A stretch of DNA of 29,489 nt from a virus. Positions 21,956-28,928 of the stretch are shown in pieces. Each line of letters starts with the position of its first letter. The first letter of the stretch is position 1. The position numbers and the translations under genes are program-made. Under the pieces are notes generated by a model. That model was given only the letters and a program-made list of their open reading frames with translations, had not been told where the DNA came from and did no database searches. Location of the stretch: positions 1 through 29,489 of the IMG/VR virus record IMGVR_UViG_3300019927_000016; one strand, given 5' to 3'.

Positions 21956-22307
21956 TATTTATAAAGAGTTTCCGGGTATCAAGACGGAAGCCGACGTTGA
22001 GCAAGTAAACGCTGAAAACATCTACACTCACCTTGATGAGTATGAAAATGAGATTCCCACGTTGGGTCTAAATAGCCTCAATATCTACATCTTTGAGAAA
22101 GAAGAGGAACGCATTGATGGGCTACAGACCGCCCTCCATGAGTTAGAACAGAAGTACATTCTTGCGACTGGAATTGTATGGCCTGATTGGGTGTCCGATG
22201 AGATAGACGACCTTGAAGTTGAAGTTCTGGACGCGCTAAAGATTCTGATTTCTGTTGGAAAAACCCCGGAGCGAGACGATGTAGAGACGGTTAGAGAAAA
22301 TATTTGA
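21948..22307 (+). CDS. Hypothetical acidic helical protein, 119 aa
   Basis: Nearly all helix with long charged heptad-like stretches (EKEEERIDGLQTALHELEQK and DEIDDLEVEVLDALKILI), so coiled-coil or helical-bundle assembly is likely. It is the last gene of the rtcB operon; a strong terminator follows five bases after the stop. Function unknown. Confidence 0.7.
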   Translation: MGDIYKEFPGIKTEADVEQVNAENIYTHLDEYENEIPTLGLNSLNIYIFEKEEERIDGLQTALHELEQKYILATGIVWPDWVSDEIDDLEVEVLDALKILISVGKTPERDDVETVRENI

Positions 22308-22311
22308 GTTA

Positions 22312-22347
22312 GCCCCACCCCGACCTTGATTGGTCGGGGGCTTTTTT
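22312..22347 (+). terminator. Strong intrinsic terminator
   Basis: CCCCGACC-TTGATT-GGTCGGGG forms a perfect 8-bp hairpin, followed by GCTTTTTT. It closes the rtcB operon on the plus strand, next to the end of the convergent integrase gene. The minus strand lacks a T run, so it works in one direction. Confidence 0.85.
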
Positions 22348-22350
22348 ATT

Positions 22351-23520
22351 TCACCACATACCTCCGGTCTGTTTATTCCGACCGCCGTTGTTCCGAGTGT
22401 ATTCGTTCGTCGTTTTGATGCTTTGGTGTCGCAATTGAGTCGCCGCTCGTGAGAGGTCTTCATTTTCAGCCCATAGAGTTGCCGCGCCATGGCGGAAGGA
22501 GTACCACGATAACTTCCGGGTGTTCTCGTCAATGGAAGCTATTTCCATGAGCTTGTCGAGCTTCTTGTTCAACGCACGCGATTTGTAGGGGTTGCCGTTC
22601 CGGGTGAGCCACATCCCATCTTCCCCTTCGTATTCTGGATGGAGTTTTCGCTCTTCAATCCAGTTGGCGACCGCGTTCGTTGTTTTATCTGAAAGCCAGC
22701 ACTCCCAACTCTCCCGGTTTTTCGTTGATTCTTTCGCTGGAACAATCATGAGCTTGTTTTCAATGTCGAACCAACTGACCTTCGCTCGCCCGACCTCAAT
22801 GGGTCGGAGTCCACAGTCGGATGTAACGGCTATTATCGAGGGGACTTTCCACGACGACGCCTGCTTGAAGTCCTCGGGGCCTACGTCGTTTTTCTTCTTC
22901 CCAAGCCGTTGTGCGACGAGTGCTTTGAGTGATTCTCGCTCTTCGGTACTGAGGTTCTTGTTGTAGTAGGATGGGATAGAGTATTTGTTGAGTGCCGCTT
23001 CATAGAGGGCGTTCATCTCTTCAGGGTAGAATTTGTCCTTGGTGTTTTTGCTCGACCCTTTCCCTTTCTCTATGGGAATGTCGTGTTCCCACTCCCCGAT
23101 TGGGCGGCCTAATTCTTTGCGGAAGTATTTGAAGAGCCGCTGGATGGATTTCTCGAAGTTGTAAACGTAGCGGTCGGGGTGACTGGTATTTTTCATCATG
23201 AAGTCCAGTAGCTCGGTCGCTTCCTCCGGGGTGAGAGTCGTTGTATATTCGCCAGTTTGGTCCCACTTCCAGCGGTAGGCTTCGTCCACTTTGTAGTGGG
23301 TGTGTTCGACTGTGGATTCGGAGTAGCCGTTCTTTTTGTACGTGTTCTTCCCTTCGGTGAGAAGCCACTCCATGAATTTGCGCTTGAAGTCTTCGTAGTC
23401 GTCTGTGACCATTTCCCCGAATGGCTTGAGGGCGTTTTTGTTGTTTTCTGAGATGGGTGGTCGGGGTAGTTCGACGGTTGTGGTGGGTCGGTCGGGGGTC
23501 TGTGAGTTGTCGATATTCAT
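22351..23520 (-). CDS. Tyrosine integrase/recombinase
   Basis: 389 aa. The N-terminal half is a core-binding, SAM-like region (DDYEDFKRKFMEWLLTEG and following). The catalytic half has box I DCGLRPIEVGRAK with the first Arg (near 238), a middle part with the usual Lys region, and box II YSFRHGAATLWAE followed by LRHQSIKTTNEYTRN with the nucleophilic Tyr. The usual first His of box II appears replaced (YSFRH instead of HDLRH), while the Arg is kept. The probable attP lies 140 bases upstream of its start. It would integrate the viral DNA at a tRNA-Gly gene. Confidence 0.9.
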   Translation of the reverse strand: MNIDNSQTPDRPTTTVELPRPPISENNKNALKPFGEMVTDDYEDFKRKFMEWLLTEGKNTYKKNGYSESTVEHTHYKVDEAYRWKWDQTGEYTTTLTPEEATELLDFMMKNTSHPDRYVYNFEKSIQRLFKYFRKELGRPIGEWEHDIPIEKGKGSSKNTKDKFYPEEMNALYEAALNKYSIPSYYNKNLSTEERESLKALVAQRLGKKKNDVGPEDFKQASSWKVPSIIAVTSDCGLRPIEVGRAKVSWFDIENKLMIVPAKESTKNRESWECWLSDKTTNAVANWIEERKLHPEYEGEDGMWLTRNGNPYKSRALNKKLDKLMEIASIDENTRKLSWYSFRHGAATLWAENEDLSRAATQLRHQSIKTTNEYTRNNGGRNKQTGGMW

Positions 23521-23657
23521 GTGTTATGATTGACCGTTTTGGGAATCGCAAGACGGCGTGGGGGTTGTATTTTTAGTTGTAGGACGCATTTCATCGTCTG
23601 TTTTTTACGACACTTTAGGAGTAGAAAAGTGCGGGAGCGGGCGTGAAACGCCCGGAA

Positions 23658-23703
23658 TGCGCCGACCGGGATTTGAACCCGGGCCATGAGCTTGGAAGGC
23701 TCA
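23658..23703 (-). other. Probable attP core: 3' half of a tRNA-Gly (TCC) gene
   Basis: On the minus strand the last 46 bases of a tRNA-Gly are present: anticodon arm TGAGC-CTTCCAA-GCTCA (anticodon TCC), T arm CCCGG-GTTCAAAT-CCCGG, acceptor strand TCGGCGC and discriminator A. The 5' half is missing: the upstream bases give no D arm and only a poor acceptor partner. Archaeal integrases commonly use such a tRNA 3' half as the crossover site, so integration rebuilds the host tRNA. Its place beside the integrase fits this. Confidence 0.75.
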
Positions 23704-23708
23704 GAGTC

Positions 23709-23751
23709 CCCGCTTCGCGGGTTTCAGCGATGTAGCGGCATATCTTGCCGC
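23709..23751. repeat. Two hairpins flanking the attP core
   Basis: CCCGC-TTC-GCGGG (23709-23721) and GCGGCA-TATCT-TGCCGC (23735-23751) are perfect inverted repeats next to the tRNA half. They could be integrase arm-type binding sites. The rest of 23521-23870 shows another hairpin, GGGCG-TGAAA-CGCCC, near 23637 and no gene. Confidence 0.45.
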
Positions 23752-23873
23752 AATTCGCACTCTTCTACTCTTACTTAGTCCTAACACTAACCAGATGATT
23801 TAAAGCTTTGGTCAATACCCACGGCCACGTTACTCAGCAATGCAGTCCTCCAACTAAATTACTCACCCACCAA

Positions 23874-23882
23874 CCTTTAAAT
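23874..23882 (+). promoter_or_regulatory. TATA box of the leaderless 23905 gene
   Basis: CCTTTAAAT is centred about 27 bases before the ATG at 23905, the distance expected if transcription starts at the start codon, as in many haloarchaeal leaderless mRNAs. It lacks the TACCGTCTATAGAG element, so it belongs to a different control class. Confidence 0.6.
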
Positions 23883-23904
23883 GTCCACCGTGAGACTTCT
23901 TTAT

Positions 23905-24093
23905 ATGGACTTCTCCCCACGAATCCTTGCCTTTCTCGAACACGAAATGAAGGAAATTAAAAACGACCCCACCCGCTCCGGGGCAGACCGAAAACACGCC
24001 TCCACCGTACTCGGTCGCATTGAGGGAGAGTTAGAATGGGAAGCCGAACACAACCTCAATGGGTCCGACGAGACGCCCGAACTGTTCCCATAA
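23905..24093 (+). CDS. Small hypothetical protein, 62 aa, leaderless
   Basis: ATG 23905 is chosen because the TATA box places transcription there; an upstream in-frame ATG at 23881 would overlap the promoter. The chain is helical and charged (LAFLEHEMKEIKNDPTRSGA and LGRIEGELEWEAEHNL). As the only protein gene on the plus strand between integrase and nrdJ, with its own promoter next to attP, it could be an excision or immunity factor, but this is a guess from position. Confidence 0.55.
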   Translation: MDFSPRILAFLEHEMKEIKNDPTRSGADRKHASTVLGRIEGELEWEAEHNLNGSDETPELFP

Positions 24094-24098
24094 ACGAC

Positions 24099-24132
24099 AA
24101 AAAGCCCCACCGGGCAATGAAGCCCGATGGGG
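24099..24132 (-). terminator. Terminator for minus-strand transcripts after nrdJ
   Basis: CCCCACCGGGC-AATGAA-GCCCGATGGGG is an 11-bp hairpin with one mismatch. On the minus strand it is followed by CTTTTTGTC, so it stops transcripts coming from nrdJ before the integrase region. It also lies six bases beyond the stop of the plus-strand 62-aa gene. Confidence 0.7.
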
Positions 24133-24162
24133 GGAAGCGAACATGATATACCATGGTTTCCC

Positions 24163-24169
24163 TTTATAC
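24163..24169 (+). promoter_or_regulatory. TATA box of the second tRNA-like RNA
   Basis: TTTATAC is centred about 29 bases before the 5' end of the RNA at 24195, a standard archaeal promoter distance. No TACCGTCTATAGAG element is present. Confidence 0.5.
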
Positions 24170-24194
24170 AAGAGGCGATTCCAACACAAAACGT

Positions 24195-24340
24195 GGATGA
24201 ATCGCCAAATTTGGTACAGGTAGCCCCTAAATCATGGGGCCACGGTCGGGCAGAGATAGCCGAAGAGAGGGAATATCATAATCCCAATCTGCAAGTGTCT
24301 CACAACTCCCGACTTCCGGGTTCAAATCCCGGTTCATCCG
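24195..24340 (+). ncRNA. 146-nt tRNA-like RNA with long insertion
   Basis: Acceptor GGATGAA/TTCATCC is perfect with discriminator G, and the T arm CCGGG-TTCAAAT-CCCGG is canonical. A D-like arm GCC/GGT has a GG loop, and GCCCC/GGGGC forms an anticodon-like stem with an 8-nt loop TAAATCAT. About 70 bases then lie between this stem and the T arm, closed by GTCGGG/CCCGAC and containing CAGA/TCTG and GGGA/TCCC stems. This fits a tRNA with an intron in the variable region or a giant variable arm. It has its own TATA box and ends three bases before the nrdJ stop on the other strand. Confidence 0.55.
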
Positions 24341-24343
24341 TCT

Positions 24344-26740
24344 TCACGCACATGGAGAGAAGAAACAGACGTTACACACAGAGCAGTCGTCAGACGGAAC
24401 GAGAGTGCCCTCACAATCGTCCTCCGGGCAGTCGGCACCATCACCCTCATTTTCTATCAAGCCAATCTCGACGGCGGCTTCGTCCGAGATTTGCCCACGA
24501 GTGTAGAGGTCAAGAAGTTCCTCGTCTACATCTTCGTCTTCATCGAGGCCGTTATCCATCCGCGTCGTGAGAACCTGCTCATTTCGAGAACCATCACGGT
24601 AGACTGTAAGGCCCTTGATGGGCGACCCGATTTCCGAATCAGCAAACGCGAGAAGGTACGCATCTGCCACGTCTTCGCGGGTTGCATCGTTCGGCATATT
24701 CACCGTCTTGCTGATACCCGAATCGCAGAACTCTTGGAACGCGCGTTGCATCAGCCCGTGCTGACGCGAGGAGAGGTCTTGGGTCGTCACGAAGACCTCG
24801 GCCAGTTCCTCGGGAATCGGAAGGCCCTCGACGCCCTCCCACTCGTTCTCACGCATTTGGGCTTCGGCTTCGGTCTTGATTTCCTCGCGGTCAATCCCGT
24901 TCTCCTCCAGCGTCCTCAGGAAGTAGTCGTCAAACTCCACGAGCATATCGTCCCCCTGAATGTCGTCGCCCACGTTCTTGAAGTTCGCAACCGAGTAGAC
25001 CGGCTCACACCCACCACTCGTGTTACCAATCATTGACGTGGTACCAGTTGGCGCGATTGTCGTGATGTTGTGGTTCCGAATCGCGTAGCCGTCCGGGTAG
25101 TCCTCAGCAGGGAACCCGGTGTGTCGCTCGAACCAGTCCTCGTAGTCGAGAGGATTCGCGTACTTGCTCTCGTCCCACGCGCCGAAGGAACCGCGCTCCT
25201 TGGCGAGCGAGTGCGATGAGTCGGTGCCGCGACGGTCGATGTATCGCATTACCCACCGGGCGACCTCGTAGGAGTCCTCGGAGCCATACGGGATGCCCAT
25301 CTGGTAGAGCATCTGAGCGAAGCCCATGATACCAAGTCCAATCTTCCGCTGTCCTGCGACCCGCTCCTCAATCTCATCAATCGGGAAATCGCTCTGCGTC
25401 ACTACGTCATCGAGGAACCGAACCCCTGCCTCAATGGTTCGGTCCAGAGAGTCGTAGTCGATGTTTTCAGCGAGATACCCAGCAATATCGCCGTCGCCAT
25501 TGACGATAGATTCCTTGAAGGAACCATACGTCTCAGCATCGTCCTGAAGAATTAGCGAGAGATTGATGTGACCGAGATTGCACGCTTCGTACTCCGAGAG
25601 CGGCTGTTCCGCGCAGGGATTTGTGGCATTAATCTGGTGCTTTGGGTACTCGTCAACGTCGAAACTATGCTCTGCGTTCGTCTCATCGAGATAGAACAGA
25701 CCGGGTTCGCCGTTCTGCCACGCACCGTCAATCATCACGTCCCAAAGGAACTCCGCTGGTAGCTCCATCTGGTCGCCTTCATTGAGGGTGTGTTCACCGT
25801 TAGGTCCGAAGGCAAATTCCCACTTTGCACGGAGGGACTTTCCATCGGCAGTCGTGATTTCATCCGCGAAGTCACGCCACAGATTCTCGTCTACAATCGC
25901 GCCCTCGCCGTCGTCGTAAGCGTCTCGCGGATTGTTTTCGTACTCTGCATTGTAGAATTTCGCCGTCTCTTCACGAACCGTGTACGCCTCTTCGTAGTCA
26001 GTCGTCGGGTCGTAGAGTGTGTACGTCTCACCATTCTTGACAGCCTCTACGAAATCTTCTGTGTACCCAACGGAGATGTTGAAGTTATCCAACTCCCCCT
26101 CAATGCGTTTGGATACAGCAAACCGGCCAACGTCCGGGTGGTCAACGCGAAGAATCGCCATCTGTGCCCCACGTCGCTTCCCGCCCTGCTTCACTTGATT
26201 ACACGTCTCGTCAAAGACACGCATGAAGGAAACCGGGCCGGACGCTTCACCTCCTGTGGAATTGATGTACGCCCCCTTTGGTCGAAGGTCGGAGAACGAA
26301 TACCCAACTCCACCGCCCGACTGAAAGACAAGAGCCGCGTCCTGCGCGGTCTTGAAAATATCTTCCATGTCGTCCTCCGGTTCGAGGACAAAGCACGCCG
26401 AGAGTTGGTTCATGTCCGTCCCCGCGTTCATCAGCGTCGGGCTGTTCGGCATGAAGCGAAGCGTTTCCATCTGATACTGAAACTCGTCGGCCCACTTCTC
26501 CTGTTCAGGCTCAGTCGCCTCTGCTCCAGCGACGTTCGTTGCGACACGTCGGAACAACCCCTCAATGTCTTCGGTCAATGCTCCATCAGAATCCTTCGTT
26601 AGATACCGAGCGGGGAGAATACCTTGAGCCGCATTGTCAGTCAATCGTTCCTCTACATCGAGGGATTCATTGACGGTCTTGATGGGTGTAGTAATTGTCT
26701 GTACGTCTTCGGACTGCTGTTGCTGAATGTTAATTTTCAT
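24344..26740 (-). CDS. nrdJ: Ribonucleotide reductase, B12-dependent class II
   Basis: 798 aa. The thiyl and substrate-site block NPCAEQPLSEYEACNLGHIN (near residue 372) and the phosphate loop APTGTTS (near 560) are intact. QLSACFVLEP (near 113) carries the redox Cys and GGGVGYSFSDLRPKGA is family-typical. The C-terminal zinc-binding tail with CPEDDC and CSVCNVCFFSPC is characteristic of class II enzymes. It reduces ribonucleotides to deoxyribonucleotides using adenosylcobalamin, without oxygen. It probably feeds viral DNA synthesis along with dcd and thyX. It is transcribed from P6 through a leader that contains a hairpin with a T run. Confidence 0.94.
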   Translation of the reverse strand: MKINIQQQQSEDVQTITTPIKTVNESLDVEERLTDNAAQGILPARYLTKDSDGALTEDIEGLFRRVATNVAGAEATEPEQEKWADEFQYQMETLRFMPNSPTLMNAGTDMNQLSACFVLEPEDDMEDIFKTAQDAALVFQSGGGVGYSFSDLRPKGAYINSTGGEASGPVSFMRVFDETCNQVKQGGKRRGAQMAILRVDHPDVGRFAVSKRIEGELDNFNISVGYTEDFVEAVKNGETYTLYDPTTDYEEAYTVREETAKFYNAEYENNPRDAYDDGEGAIVDENLWRDFADEITTADGKSLRAKWEFAFGPNGEHTLNEGDQMELPAEFLWDVMIDGAWQNGEPGLFYLDETNAEHSFDVDEYPKHQINATNPCAEQPLSEYEACNLGHINLSLILQDDAETYGSFKESIVNGDGDIAGYLAENIDYDSLDRTIEAGVRFLDDVVTQSDFPIDEIEERVAGQRKIGLGIMGFAQMLYQMGIPYGSEDSYEVARWVMRYIDRRGTDSSHSLAKERGSFGAWDESKYANPLDYEDWFERHTGFPAEDYPDGYAIRNHNITTIAPTGTTSMIGNTSGGCEPVYSVANFKNVGDDIQGDDMLVEFDDYFLRTLEENGIDREEIKTEAEAQMRENEWEGVEGLPIPEELAEVFVTTQDLSSRQHGLMQRAFQEFCDSGISKTVNMPNDATREDVADAYLLAFADSEIGSPIKGLTVYRDGSRNEQVLTTRMDNGLDEDEDVDEELLDLYTRGQISDEAAVEIGLIENEGDGADCPEDDCEGTLVPSDDCSVCNVCFFSPCA

Positions 26741-26751
26741 TATACGGGAAA

Positions 26752-26785
26752 GAAAAACCCCCGCACTACTCGGTGTAGTACGGGG
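26752..26785 (-). terminator. Terminator-like hairpin in the nrdJ leader (possible attenuator)
   Basis: On the minus strand CCCCGTACTAC-ACCGA-GTAGTGCGGGG (one G.T pair) is followed by GTTTTTC. It lies between promoter P6 and the nrdJ start codon, so it would also stop transcripts from P6. That layout suggests attenuation of the reductase, or a stop for read-through from the late genes. Confidence 0.65.
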
Positions 26786-26792
26786 AAAGATT

Positions 26793-26840
26793 ACTGCTCT
26801 CTACTGTATAGACGGTAGCCAATGACTTAAAGGTGGCTAT
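26793..26840 (-). promoter_or_regulatory. Viral consensus promoter P6 (nrdJ)
   Basis: Minus strand: CCACCTTTAAGTCATTGG then CTACCGTCTATACAGTAG. The TATA box and the TACCGTCTATA element match P1 and P2 almost base for base over about 30 bases. It overlaps the 3' end of the preceding late gene and gives nrdJ its own start in the early/middle class. Confidence 0.75.
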
Positions 26841-27209
26841 TTAATTCTTCATGTCTTTAGACTGTTCAACGATTGCGAGAAATAGAGATTTCTGAGCAAG
26901 TCCAAGTTTATTCTGAGAAAAGTTATTGTAATAGTCTCCGTTGTTGAATTGTCGAAGGCCGGTAAGTGTGTCAAGAGCATCCCAAGAGCCGTCACTCGGG
27001 ATTGGAATGTTATCTCCATCAACTGCCAAGTCATCATCAAATGCTTGGCTCAACTCATCATCGGACCAGATAATTGTATCAGTCGAATCATTCACATTTT
27101 GTAGATGGATACCCCCATTTTCAGTTACTCCAACAACATCGTAATCTACGTAAGATTCATCGCTGTTCACCAAACCGCCGTACACTCGAATAGTATTGAG
27201 TTTAGTCAT
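26841..27209 (-). CDS. Hypothetical acidic protein, 122 aa
   Basis: Start overlaps the end of the previous small gene (AAATGAC). A beta-rich N-terminal half (LNTIRVYGGLVNSDESYVDY) is followed by an Asp-rich middle and a helical C-terminus (NKLGLAQKSLFLAIVEQ). It is in the same direction as the tail genes and probably is a late protein. Function unknown. Confidence 0.65.
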   Translation of the reverse strand: MTKLNTIRVYGGLVNSDESYVDYDVVGVTENGGIHLQNVNDSTDTIIWSDDELSQAFDDDLAVDGDNIPIPSDGSWDALDTLTGLRQFNNGDYYNNFSQNKLGLAQKSLFLAIVEQSKDMKN

Positions 27210-27336
27210 TTGTGGGTAGAATCACGTCAATTATTGCTTGAATCCGCCCCCGCTTCAATGCAAGAGCAATGAAGAATCCAAGAAACAAGTCTTTTCCAGA
27301 AATCGGGTCAACTGTCACTGGAATGTTTTCTATCAT
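27202..27336 (-). CDS. Small protein with one hydrophobic segment, 44 aa
   Basis: ATG at 27334-27336 overlaps the stop of the upstream gene (ATGATAG). The segment LFLGFFIALALKRG could be a short membrane helix. The size and late position allow a membrane-active role, but no family is recognised. Longer in-frame starts would read into the upstream gene and are not supported. Confidence 0.55.
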   Translation of the reverse strand: MIENIPVTVDPISGKDLFLGFFIALALKRGRIQAIIDVILPTND

Positions 27337-27512
27337 AGTTGGTCGCCAAGGAGATAACCAATCCGCCAATAGTGCTGTTCTCGTTCGTAATCGTGGTCGC
27401 GCTCCCCATCGACGTAGCCGACGTAGAAGCCGTCCACGAAACCATGCCACTCTCGATAGGTCAACTCTCCCGCGATTGGGAGCGTAACCATTGTGTCTTG
27501 TTCAGAAGTCAT
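27333..27512 (-). CDS. Small protein, 59 aa, aromatic and charged
   Basis: Starts at ATG 27510-27512, overlapping the tail-fibre stop (TAATG). It has a Trp/Tyr-rich sequence (YREWHGFVDGFYVGYVDGER) with a Gly-spaced repeat like a short helical or turn motif. It is translationally coupled to the fibre gene, as small fibre-assembly proteins often are; that role is inference from position only. Confidence 0.6.
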   Translation of the reverse strand: MTSEQDTMVTLPIAGELTYREWHGFVDGFYVGYVDGERDHDYEREQHYWRIGYLLGDQL

Positions 27513-28924
27513 TATTCTATACCATAGACGGTAACTTCAGCAGTTGCGTTGTCTGTGGTAGTAAATTGAATACTGTTAATAGTATTATTTTTACTGTAAT
27601 AGAAGTTCTGAGTAGTTCGCTCAAGGTCTGCCCCCGCCCCATTTACGTTCCCATAAAGTTGGTCGGGCATTTCATGAATATTAGCAGTACCGGCAAATAG
27701 AGTAGTATTTGTGTAACTATCACCATATCCCAATCGCAAAGTGGTACTCCCTATTTTGGAACCACTGTTTTCATAACCCGTCCATTTGTTACTTTCTGTG
27801 TTATTATTGACGTTGATATAGAATGAGTCAGTCACGCTTGAATGACTTACCGATTTAACGGAAATGAGATAACTGCTGTATCCTGAAACATTGAAATCAA
27901 GAGATACGGGAGTAGACGTATCGGTATCTTCTTTGGTATTTATCTCTGTTCCATGTGATGTTTCAGCAGAGTTATTGCTTACGTATGTTTGAATGTTGGA
28001 TTTATCCCACCCATCAACTGTATCAGCATCTCCCGCTGTACCAGCCGAATCAGCGTAATCAGCATTGGGAACGTCAGCATTAGAATCAACCCACGATTGA
28101 GTTGCGAGATTGTTCCCATTGACCGAGGGGAGACTACCAAAGGACCAGCGCGACGTTCCGGGGTTGTAGCTCAGAGAGCTATTGTAATCCCACGCACCGT
28201 CGCTGGAATCGTATCCAACGAGTTGGAACGTGTTGTTCCCACTAATCCTCAGCGAGAGCTTGTCGCCGCTCGAAGAGTCTGTAGCAGTAAATGCCCTCGA
28301 TGAACTCGAACGCTCAGACACAAGCTCGCCGGTCACTCGGTCGCCGGTATTGAGCAAGAAGTCGTCGTCAACGTCAACTGTAAGAGAACCACCGAGAGTA
28401 AGGCTTCCACCACCCGAAAGGTGTGAGCCGGTGTTGACAGTCACCGCCGACTGTTCGAGTGCATTGAGGGGGATGTGTCCTGCCGACGAGTCGTACAGAA
28501 GGTTTCCTGCCGATGTATCTTTGAAGTCGTTCCCTGAAAGGTCAGCAGTCCCCGCCATCGAGAGGGAACCGATACCAGAAAGCGAGTGACCACCAACATC
28601 GAGGTCGCCCTGCATTGTGTCGCCGTCAACCTTGAGAAGACCGTTCCAAGACGTTCGGGTACTATTCCATGTGTAAAGCCGCTCGTCGTCAGAGCGGTAA
28701 AATGCGTGAGATTCGTTTGGTGAAGATGGGAAGGAAGTACCACTTCCAGTCTCAACTCGCTTGTTCGTGAGCGAAATGAGATACTGAATGTCTTCGACTG
28801 TGTTGTAAGCGAAGAAATTGTCCCAATCGTCTACCGGCTGTTCTCCTTCAACGTATGAGTAGCCACTCGGGTAAACCGAACCTGTAGCTCCCCACGTATT
28901 AAGTAGCGTATTGTAATCTGCCAT
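27512..28924 (-). CDS. Tail fibre / receptor-binding protein
   Basis: 470 aa. Residues about 95-130 hold a fibre-type repeat (KVDGDTMQGDLDVGGHSL and SLSMAGTADLSGNDF), common in phage tail fibres. Near residue 290 NADYADSAGTAGDADTVDGW matches the short phage-fibre repeat with A-D spacing. The C-terminal third is Ser/Asn/Thr-rich and beta-type, likely the receptor-binding tip. The N-terminus probably attaches to the tail. It follows a baseplate-like gene by four bases, in late-gene orientation. High Ser/Thr/Asn content suits an exposed virion protein. Confidence 0.85.
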   Translation of the reverse strand: MADYNTLLNTWGATGSVYPSGYSYVEGEQPVDDWDNFFAYNTVEDIQYLISLTNKRVETGSGTSFPSSPNESHAFYRSDDERLYTWNSTRTSWNGLLKVDGDTMQGDLDVGGHSLSGIGSLSMAGTADLSGNDFKDTSAGNLLYDSSAGHIPLNALEQSAVTVNTGSHLSGGGSLTLGGSLTVDVDDDFLLNTGDRVTGELVSERSSSSRAFTATDSSSGDKLSLRISGNNTFQLVGYDSSDGAWDYNSSLSYNPGTSRWSFGSLPSVNGNNLATQSWVDSNADVPNADYADSAGTAGDADTVDGWDKSNIQTYVSNNSAETSHGTEINTKEDTDTSTPVSLDFNVSGYSSYLISVKSVSHSSVTDSFYINVNNNTESNKWTGYENSGSKIGSTTLRLGYGDSYTNTTLFAGTANIHEMPDQLYGNVNGAGADLERTTQNFYYSKNNTINSIQFTTTDNATAEVTVYGIE

Positions 28925-28928
28925 GAAA

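Noticed and set aside
23658-23760. A complete 103-nt tRNA-Gly with acceptor GTGCGAA
   Set aside because: The proposed 5' strand pairs only five of seven positions and there is no D arm; the attP reading fits better.
25790-26602. 270-aa open frame opposite nrdJ
   Set aside because: Antisense to conserved reductase motifs; Arg/Val-rich shadow translation.
614-26840. Repeated 40-bp elements as a CRISPR array
   Set aside because: The copies are thousands of bases apart, on both strands and always before genes; they are promoters, not spaced repeats.
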